A stretch of 64,000 nt of DNA from Endobacterium cereale (GTDB lineage: Bacteria; Pseudomonadota; Alphaproteobacteria; Rhizobiales; Rhizobiaceae), in NCBI RefSeq assembly GCF_009617585.1, contig NZ_WIXI01000046.1, positions 281,672-345,671 on the forward strand. The letters are read 5' to 3'. Each line of letters starts with the position of its first letter. The stretch's first letter is position 1. The position numbers and the translations under genes are program-made. Positions 57,852-64,000 of this stretch are shown piece by piece. The notes beneath the pieces are model-generated. The model searched no databases, was not told the origin of the DNA, and saw nothing but the letters and a program-made list of their open reading frames with translations.

Positions 57852-58324
57852 GCGAATATCTCCATGAGGAGTTTTTCGTACCGGTTCTTCACCAGGTCGA
57901 TCCATTCATCTTCGTTCTGAAGATCGAGAACATGCAATAGAACTGTCCGGTCGTGCGGATCATATTCCAGCCATGCCGAACCGGGTGTGCTGGTCAGAAT
58001 GATAGCAAGCACAGACAGCGCGGTGCGATCCTCTATTTCCAATGGAATGGCGAGAAATCCGGATCGCTGCCCCCTTTTTCGACCAAACAGCAAAACGTAA
58101 GCAACAGCGAGGTTGGAACGGATGATGTCGAGAAAGACAATGGTCACCAGTTTGGGCAGGAGGTGCCACTTACGGATCTTGGGTTTATCAGGTCGCAGCG
58201 ATGCCATCGCCCAGGATGCAAACACGGCAACCAGAGTGCCCAGAATGAATTGGCCGGGGGTAAAGCCGCTAAGCAATAGCCACATCAGGATGAGCGAAAG
58301 GGTCAGGAGAGGATAGGGCAGCAT
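57848..58324 (-). CDS. mnhE: cation/proton antiporter subunit E
   Basis: A 158-residue subunit with two N-terminal helices and a cytosolic C-terminal domain. FLDIIRSNLAVA and LTSTPGSAWLEYDPHDRTVLLHVLD are the family core. ATG 58324 abuts the mnhD stop. Confidence 0.92.
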   Translation of the reverse strand: MLPYPLLTLSLILMWLLLSGFTPGQFILGTLVAVFASWAMASLRPDKPKIRKWHLLPKLVTIVFLDIIRSNLAVAYVLLFGRKRGQRSGFLAIPLEIEDRTALSVLAIILTSTPGSAWLEYDPHDRTVLLHVLDLQNEDEWIDLVKNRYEKLLMEIFA

Positions 58325-59958
58325 CAGTCAGCGCCCTCCGTCGATGTTTTCGGCTTGTCGTCATAGTCGGAGATCACCGTCGCGTTCTTGACTGCATCTA
58401 TGTAAGTCGATGGAGTGGCAAGGGTCCGGATGGTGGTATCCATGTATTGCATGGCCGGGCCGGCCTGAATCGTAAGCAGCAGCGTCAGCCCCAGCAGAAA
58501 CATGACCGGCACGATCTCAATGACCAGAACACGCGGCACGGTTCCTTCGATCGAGCCCCAGAATGTGCGTATACCCGCACGCGTCATGGCAATCAGCGAG
58601 GCAACCCCCGACAGGATGACAAGGACCACCAACGTCCATACCGCCGCTGTCGGCGGCACTCCGATCGCCCCTGTCCCCATCATCGCTGAAAGCATGGCGA
58701 ACTTTGCCACGAAACCGGAAAGCGGTGGCAATCCTGCCAAAAGAATGCCGCAGGCGGCAAAACAGGTGCCGAGAATGGCCATCGTGCCGGGCATGGTCAC
58801 GCCATCGCCTTCTTCCGGTTCATCCGCGTCGGCGTCACCATAAGCTTCCATGGTGACCGCCAAAACGTTTGCGCCCGCATCCTGGCCGCGTTCCACGAGT
58901 TCGATCAGCATAAAAAAGGCACCGATCGTAAGCGTCGAACTGACAAGATAGAGAAGCGCACCCGATGACACGGCGCCATCATTGATGCCAAGAACCATCA
59001 GCAATGTACCGGACGACACGAGAACCGAAAATCCGGCAAGGCGCCCGAGTGCCTGTGATGCAAGTACGCCAATAATGCCGAAAGCCAGCGTGGCAATGCC
59101 ACCATAGAGCAGAACATTGGCACCGAAGCCGGCGGACGGTCCATCACCGAACAGAAGCATGGTAAGGCGAAGGATGACATAGATGCCAAGCTTGCTGAGA
59201 ATGGCAAAGACCCCGGCGACCGGAGCGGATGCGGCACTATAGGCCGTCGGCAGCCAGAAGCAGAGCGGCCACATGCCCGCCTTGATCAGAAAGGCAATGC
59301 CGAGGACGCCCGCTCCCGCCTCCATCAACATGCGGCGATCCGGCTCGATATCAGGAATACGGGCAGCCAAATCCGCCATGTTGAGGGTGCCGGTCGTACC
59401 ATAGATCAGACTGACACCGATCAGGAACAGCAGCGCGGCCGCCAGATTGACGGCGATGTAATGCATGCCGGCCTTGACGCGCAATGGCCCGGAGCCGTGC
59501 AGGAGCAAACCGTAGGACGCCGCCAGCATGACTTCGAAGAAGACGAACAGATTGAATAGATCGCCGGTCAGGAACGCACCGTTGACGCCCATCAGCAACA
59601 ACTGGAACATCGTGTGGAAATGCGCGCCCACCGTATGCCAGCGCGCCAGTGAATAAACCAGGGCTGCAAGACCGAGCAGCGAGGTCAGAAGCAGCATCAG
59701 CGCCGACAGGGCATCGAGCACGAGAACGATGCCAAACGGCGCCATCCAGTTGCCAAGCAGATAGACGCCTTCAAAATCGTTTGGTCCGCTTTCGATACGG
59801 AACAGAACGAAGGAAACGACGACCAGCAGCAATGCCGCAGCAGAGCTGACGAGACCCTTGGTCATGCGGCTGCGTTCATCGATGAAAAGCAGGACTGCAG
59901 CGGCGGCAAGGGGCAACAGAACGGGCGCGATGATGAGATGATGGGCCCAACCGTTCAC
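58324..59958 (-). CDS. mnhD: cation/proton antiporter subunit D
   Basis: A 544-residue homologue of complex I antiporter-like subunits (NuoN/NuoM type), with about 14 helices. It has ASYGLLLHGSGPLRVKAGMHY, LIKAGMWPLCFWLPTAYSAA with the conserved lysine, and VFAILSKLGIYVILRL. The start is GTG 59958, preceded by a strong GGGGGGA and overlapping the mnhC stop (GTGA). A loop after helix 11 (about residues 355-390) is long and acidic (DADADEPEEGDG). Confidence 0.93.
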   Translation of the reverse strand: MNGWAHHLIIAPVLLPLAAAAVLLFIDERSRMTKGLVSSAAALLLVVVSFVLFRIESGPNDFEGVYLLGNWMAPFGIVLVLDALSALMLLLTSLLGLAALVYSLARWHTVGAHFHTMFQLLLMGVNGAFLTGDLFNLFVFFEVMLAASYGLLLHGSGPLRVKAGMHYIAVNLAAALLFLIGVSLIYGTTGTLNMADLAARIPDIEPDRRMLMEAGAGVLGIAFLIKAGMWPLCFWLPTAYSAASAPVAGVFAILSKLGIYVILRLTMLLFGDGPSAGFGANVLLYGGIATLAFGIIGVLASQALGRLAGFSVLVSSGTLLMVLGINDGAVSSGALLYLVSSTLTIGAFFMLIELVERGQDAGANVLAVTMEAYGDADADEPEEGDGVTMPGTMAILGTCFAACGILLAGLPPLSGFVAKFAMLSAMMGTGAIGVPPTAAVWTLVVLVILSGVASLIAMTRAGIRTFWGSIEGTVPRVLVIEIVPVMFLLGLTLLLTIQAGPAMQYMDTTIRTLATPSTYIDAVKNATVISDYDDKPKTSTEGAD

Positions 59959-60293
59959 TTGCGGTCCCCCCTTCCGTCGACATGGTCGGTGCCGGTCAGA
60001 CCACGCGAGGCCAGAAGCACGACGAGGAACAGTGCGGTCGTGGCAAAACCGATGACAATAGCTGTCAGCACGAGCGCCTGCGGAACCGGATCGGCGAGTG
60101 TCGACGTCACTACATCATCACCCAGCAAAGGCGGTACATTGGTCTTCACACCGCCAACACCGAAGATGAAAAGGTTGACCGCATAGGACAGCATCGAAAG
60201 CCCGATGATGACCTGATAGGTACGCGGGCGCAGAAGCAGCCATACCCCGCATGTGGTCATGACGCCGATGGCGATGGACAGGATGATTTCCAT
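59955..60293 (-). CDS. mnhC: cation/proton antiporter subunit C
   Basis: A 112-residue NuoK-like subunit with three helices. It has LLRPRTYQVIIGLSMLSYAVNLFIF and DPVPQALVLTAIVIGFATTA, both conserved in MnhC. ATG 60293 overlaps the stop of the fused AB gene. Confidence 0.93.
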   Translation of the reverse strand: MEIILSIAIGVMTTCGVWLLLRPRTYQVIIGLSMLSYAVNLFIFGVGGVKTNVPPLLGDDVVTSTLADPVPQALVLTAIVIGFATTALFLVVLLASRGLTGTDHVDGRGDRK

Positions 60294-63262
60294 CAGGCCT
60301 CCCCTCCCTTCGCCTTTTCAGCGTCGTTGGGCCGCAGGCGATTGATCCGGATCGACTGGTGCGCCAGAGCGACGAGGATGAGGACCGTTGATCCGACCAC
60401 GAGCAGGAACACGCCCAGATCGAAGAACAGCGCCGTTGCCGTCGGCATCTTTCCGATCAGCGGCAGTTCGACATAGCGCGAATGCGAGGTGAGAAACGGA
60501 TAACCGAGGAACCACGCACCGATACCGGTCACCATCGCCGTCAGCAAGCCCGCACCCATCCAGCGCAACGGCAGGATGCGGATGCGATCTTCCGCCCAAC
60601 GCGTGCCGCCGGCAAGATATTGCAGCAGGAAAGCGATCGACAGGGTAAGGCCGGCCGAAAAACCACCGCCAGGAAGATCATGTCCACGCATGAAAATGTA
60701 GACAGCAAAGGTGATCAGAACCGGGAACATCCATTGCATGATAACCGACGGAACCAGAAGATATTCGCGGACGGTGTCACCAGCCGAACGCTCGGGCCGC
60801 TCCTCGTCAAAACGGTTTTGAATCAACTGTTGTTCCGGCATAGTCATGGTGTCGGCAGCGGGCCGGAAACGGCGCAAAAGCGCATAGACGGTCAGCGCAA
60901 CGATGCCGAGAACGGCGATCTCACCGAGCGTGTCAAACCCGCGGAAATCGACCAGGATGACATTGACGACATTACGCCCGCCACCCTGACTGTAGGCGTT
61001 CTCGAGGAAGTAGGTGGCAATCGCATCCGGGACCGGCATGGTCATGACCGCATAGGATACGAATGTCATGCCGATGCCGCAGACGATGGCGAGCGCCAGA
61101 TCTCGGAAACGGCGAAACCTGGCGCGCAAACTGATCGCGTCGTCGACACCCTCATTTCGTTTCGGCAGCCATCGCAGGCCGAGCAGGATGAGAACCGTGG
61201 TGACTATTTCCACGAGAAGCTGGGTAACGGCAAGATCGGGCGCAGACAGCCAGACGAAGGTGATGCAGACGGTGAGCCCCACACCGCCGAGCAGAACCAA
61301 TGCTGCCAGCCGGTGATATTTTGCAAGAAAAGCCGTACCGATGGCCAGGCAGATACCGATTGCCCATATCACGGCGAACATCGGATCTACTCCGGAGAAG
61401 GCGAAGGGGCGGGGCTCGAAACCAGACAGAGTGAGCGGCAGCATGCCAGCCAAAAACCCGGTAAACACAACCCAACGTAATTGCGGCTGCAGTTTTCGCG
61501 TGCCCAGTCGCTGCTCTGCCAAACGCGCCCAGCGCCATGATACTTCCACCAGAATGCGCTCGAAGATGCGCTGCCCGCGCAACCGTCGAAACACAGGCGG
61601 ACCATCTGCACAGGAAGCAAGATACCGGCGAAGGACGAAATAGATCATCGCGCCCGCAACCAGCGCCACCATGCTCATGATCAGCGGCAAATTAAAACCG
61701 TGCCAGATCGACAGACTGTATTCTGGCGTAGCATCGCCAAGCACGCTGGTCACGGCCACATGCAGGAAAGGACCGATCGAAAGCGACGGCGCAATGCCGA
61801 CAATCAGGCAGATGACGACCAGGATCTCGATCGGAAAACGCATCCATCGTGGTGGTTCGTGCGGTGCCGGCTTCGGCAGATCCACCGGCGGTTTACCGAA
61901 AAACACCGTGTGAATGAAGCGCAGTGAATAGGCAACGCTGAAGGCGCCTGCCAAGGTCGCGACATAGGGCAGAATCCGATCGAGAACGGAATCTGCATGT
62001 GTTTCCACCGCCTCGGCAAAGAACATTTCCTTGGAAAGGAAACCATTCAGCAGCGGCACGCCGGCCATAGCGGCGCTCGCAACCATTGCCAATGTCGCGG
62101 TAAACGGCAGAAATCTGTAAAGACCACTCAGCCGCCGCATATCACGCGTGCCTGTTTCATGATCGATGATACCGGCCGCCATGAACAGCGACGCCTTGAA
62201 TGTCGCGTGGTTGACCATGTGGAAGATTGCCGCCACCGTCGCCAGCGGACTACCAAGGCTGAGAAGTGTCGTGATCAGGCCGAGATGACTGATCGTCGAA
62301 TAGGCAAGAAGACCCTTCAGATCCTGCTGGAACATGGCGAAATAGGCGCCGAGCAGCAGGGTGATGATACCGGCCGTCCCCAACAATATGAACCATTCAT
62401 AGCTGCCGGCGAGAGCTGGCCAGAAGCGCGCGAGCAGGAAAACGCCGGCCTTCACCATCGTCGCCGAATGCAGGAAGGCGGAAACCGGCGTCGGCGCTGC
62501 CATCGCATTGGGCAGCCAGAAATGGAAGGGAAACTGGGCACTCTTGGTCAAGGCACCTAGCAAGATGAAGATCAGCGCCATCAGGTACAGCGGATGATTG
62601 CGGATCACGTCGCCCGAAGCCAGGATTTTGTCGAGATCATAGCTGCCGACGATATTGCCGAGCAGAAGAACGCCAATCAGGAGGCAGAAGCCGCCAATGC
62701 CGGTAATCGTCAACGACATGCGGGCACCGTCGCGCGCTGCCGCACTGTTGTGCCAGTAGCTGATCAGCAGGAAGGAGAAGATGCTCGTCAGCTCCCAGAA
62801 GACCGAAAGCAAAATGACATTGCCGGAAATGACGATGCCGAGCATCGCCCCCATGAAGGCCAGCAGGAAGGAGAAGAACCGCGGGACGGGATCGTCCTCG
62901 GACATATAGTATCGGGCGTAAACAACGACGAGAAAGCCGATACCACTGATCATAACACTGAACAGCCAGGCAAAACCGTCCATTCGCAAGGCAAACTCGA
63001 GGCCGAATTGCGGAAGCCATTCCAGCTTGGCCCGCAGGATCTCACCCTCGGCAATAGCCGGATAGGCGGAGATCGAGGCCGCCAGACATCCAAGAGCCAC
63101 GAGCGCTGCGATAAATGAGGGCAGGCTTCGTGATGAACTGTTCAGCAGTGCAGCAGACAGCAGGCTTCCGACGAAGGGCAAGGCCAGAAGAATGGTAAGA
63201 ATGATTGGCCCCGACGTTATCCCAATATCGTGTTTCCTTTTCCGCGGTTTAGATCCAACCAA
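60293..63262 (-). CDS. mnhA: fused cation/proton antiporter subunit A/B
   Basis: A 989-residue fusion of the MrpA and MrpB subunits, the PhaAB arrangement of rhizobia. The NuoL-like part has FLLISYWHNSAAARDG, LTKSAQFPFHFWLPNAMAAPTPVSAFLHSATMVKAG and the HMVNHATFKASLFM segment. The MrpB-like end starts around RGHDLPGGGFSAGL. The complex exchanges Na+ or K+ for H+, important for pH and salt tolerance. No ATG lies near the true N-terminus. I use TTG 63262; an ATT after an AAAAGGA element is an alternative. It is first in an operon of six overlapping genes. Confidence 0.9.
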   Translation of the reverse strand: MVGSKPRKRKHDIGITSGPIILTILLALPFVGSLLSAALLNSSSRSLPSFIAALVALGCLAASISAYPAIAEGEILRAKLEWLPQFGLEFALRMDGFAWLFSVMISGIGFLVVVYARYYMSEDDPVPRFFSFLLAFMGAMLGIVISGNVILLSVFWELTSIFSFLLISYWHNSAAARDGARMSLTITGIGGFCLLIGVLLLGNIVGSYDLDKILASGDVIRNHPLYLMALIFILLGALTKSAQFPFHFWLPNAMAAPTPVSAFLHSATMVKAGVFLLARFWPALAGSYEWFILLGTAGIITLLLGAYFAMFQQDLKGLLAYSTISHLGLITTLLSLGSPLATVAAIFHMVNHATFKASLFMAAGIIDHETGTRDMRRLSGLYRFLPFTATLAMVASAAMAGVPLLNGFLSKEMFFAEAVETHADSVLDRILPYVATLAGAFSVAYSLRFIHTVFFGKPPVDLPKPAPHEPPRWMRFPIEILVVICLIVGIAPSLSIGPFLHVAVTSVLGDATPEYSLSIWHGFNLPLIMSMVALVAGAMIYFVLRRYLASCADGPPVFRRLRGQRIFERILVEVSWRWARLAEQRLGTRKLQPQLRWVVFTGFLAGMLPLTLSGFEPRPFAFSGVDPMFAVIWAIGICLAIGTAFLAKYHRLAALVLLGGVGLTVCITFVWLSAPDLAVTQLLVEIVTTVLILLGLRWLPKRNEGVDDAISLRARFRRFRDLALAIVCGIGMTFVSYAVMTMPVPDAIATYFLENAYSQGGGRNVVNVILVDFRGFDTLGEIAVLGIVALTVYALLRRFRPAADTMTMPEQQLIQNRFDEERPERSAGDTVREYLLVPSVIMQWMFPVLITFAVYIFMRGHDLPGGGFSAGLTLSIAFLLQYLAGGTRWAEDRIRILPLRWMGAGLLTAMVTGIGAWFLGYPFLTSHSRYVELPLIGKMPTATALFFDLGVFLLVVGSTVLILVALAHQSIRINRLRPNDAEKAKGGEA

Positions 63263-63304
63263 TTGAGTATTGCAAAAGCAACACTGGTCGGCGAATCAAA
63301 AATG

Positions 63305-63333
63305 CCATATATGAGAGATATTGACCAATATGG
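63305..63333. promoter_or_regulatory. inverted-repeat operator candidate between mnhA and HTH gene
   Basis: A perfect inner repeat ATATTG-AC-CAATAT (63318-63331) is nested with an outer one, CCATAT at 63305-63310 and ATATGG at 63328-63333. It lies in the 84-base divergent gap, 14 bases before the regulator gene. A further ATATTGAC occurs at 63371-63378. Confidence 0.5.
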
Positions 63334-63346
63334 GCAGCTTTAAACG

Positions 63347-63607
63347 ATGGGTCAAGGCGACCACTGCAAGATATTGACGCCGGCTTTGTGTCGTGCAGCA
63401 CGCGGTTATCTGGACTGGACGCAAATGGAACTTGCGGATCGTTCCGGTGTGTCGCGCAGCACCATTCGCGACTATGAGGGCGACCGCCATGATGTGCACC
63501 GGGCAACCGAGGCACAGTTGCGTTTTGCTTTTGAAAGCGCCGGGATTGCTTTTGTACGTATGGAGGGGGATTTGTTTGGGGTCTGCCTGAAGTCCAGCGC
63601 ATTGTAG
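63347..63607 (+). CDS. small XRE-like helix-turn-helix regulator
   Basis: An 86-residue protein with one HTH of the Cro/C1 type, residues about 14-50: ARGYLDWTQMELADRSGVSR then TIRDYEGDR. The C-terminal half (TEAQLRFAFESAGIAFVRMEGD) resembles the short tails of small rhizobial XRE regulators. No clear ribosome binding site precedes ATG 63347. It is divergent from the antiporter operon and adjacent to the inverted repeats, so autoregulation or control of mnh is possible. Confidence 0.75.
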   Translation: MGQGDHCKILTPALCRAARGYLDWTQMELADRSGVSRSTIRDYEGDRHDVHRATEAQLRFAFESAGIAFVRMEGDLFGVCLKSSAL

Positions 63608-63924
63608 GCTTCCTAGAAATGGCGGTCCTGACTTCGGTCGCCGGGAAACGCTGAGAACTTAAATGCGCGGGCAGTGCTGGTAACGGCGTCGGACAGCTGA
63701 CTGAAGCCTCTTGTGCAACAGATCAATACACACCGCTCACGCAGATCCATCACACGTATCCGCATCTGGTTTCAGCGCAGCGATCTGACCTTTTGTAACA
63801 AAGATTTAGCAAGCGGTGTTTTTTTGACGTTTTCGGTTTAGAACGCCAGGATCGCTCTTGCTTGGCTGGATTGAGGGTTGAGGCTCGAGATATTTTTCGG
63901 GAGATTTCGGGAGATTTTATTTTT
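63608..63924. other. stretch without a supported gene
   Basis: 317 bases between the HTH gene and the tRNA. I see no gene. A ten-base tandem repeat, CGGGAGATTT twice at 63898-63917, lies just past the tRNA 3' end. No integrase or attachment-site duplicate is recognisable. Confidence 0.45.

Positions 63925-64000
<76 letters not shown>

Overview
The window looks like chromosomal DNA of a Rhizobiales alphaproteobacterium of the Agrobacterium/Rhizobium type. The evidence is the moderately high G+C, a rhizobial-style cob cluster behind a cobalamin riboswitch, a Pha/Mnh antiporter operon with a fused A/B subunit, and an initiator tRNA-Met at the right edge. No rRNA, CRISPR array, insertion sequence, integrase or prophage is visible.

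Layout. 1-6.9 kb: an M20 amidohydrolase, a 53-codon membrane peptide, a frameshifted L-2-hydroxyglutarate oxidase-like gene, an endonuclease/exonuclease/phosphatase protein beside a cardiolipin-synthase-like phospholipase D, and an AbgB-like amidohydrolase. 7-25.6 kb: a cobalamin block with cobC, cobD, cobQ, cobO, a B12 riboswitch, a DUF1636 gene, cobW, cobN, cobG, cobH, cobI, cobJ, cobK, cobL, cobE, cobM, cbiD and cobB. Genes lie on both strands with overlapping starts and ends. The set encodes most of the oxygen-dependent route to the corrin ring, cobalt insertion (CobN), amidation (CobB, CobQ), adenosylation (CobO) and aminopropanol attachment (CobC, CobD). No cobF is present, and cbiD sits in the cluster instead. 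25.6-33.4 kb: a 62-codon His/Gln-rich repeat peptide, then a bacterial alpha-2-macroglobulin and penicillin-binding protein 1C operon. 33.6-40.5 kb: a sulfite-oxidase-like molybdoenzyme, a methylenetetrahydrofolate reductase homologue, and a five-gene branched-chain-amino-acid-type ABC importer.

40.9-49.7 kb is the most unusual part. A 2223-residue protein is built almost entirely from about 270 copies of an eight-residue unit (consensus roughly A-L-S/T-S/T-x-Q-I-A), organised mostly in 80-residue super-repeats. It is followed on the same strand by a TPR-containing GT41 (OGT/SPINDLY-type) glycosyltransferase. The Ser/Thr-dense repeats beside a Ser/Thr O-glycosyltransferase suggest a substrate-enzyme pair. 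This is inference from sequence and neighbourhood.

49.8-64 kb: a NitT/TauT-type ABC importer closed by a strong terminator, a soluble multi-PAS hybrid histidine kinase, an FAD/NAD(P)-binding protein, the six-gene mnh/pha cation/proton antiporter operon, a small divergent HTH regulator with an inverted-repeat operator candidate, and the initiator tRNA.
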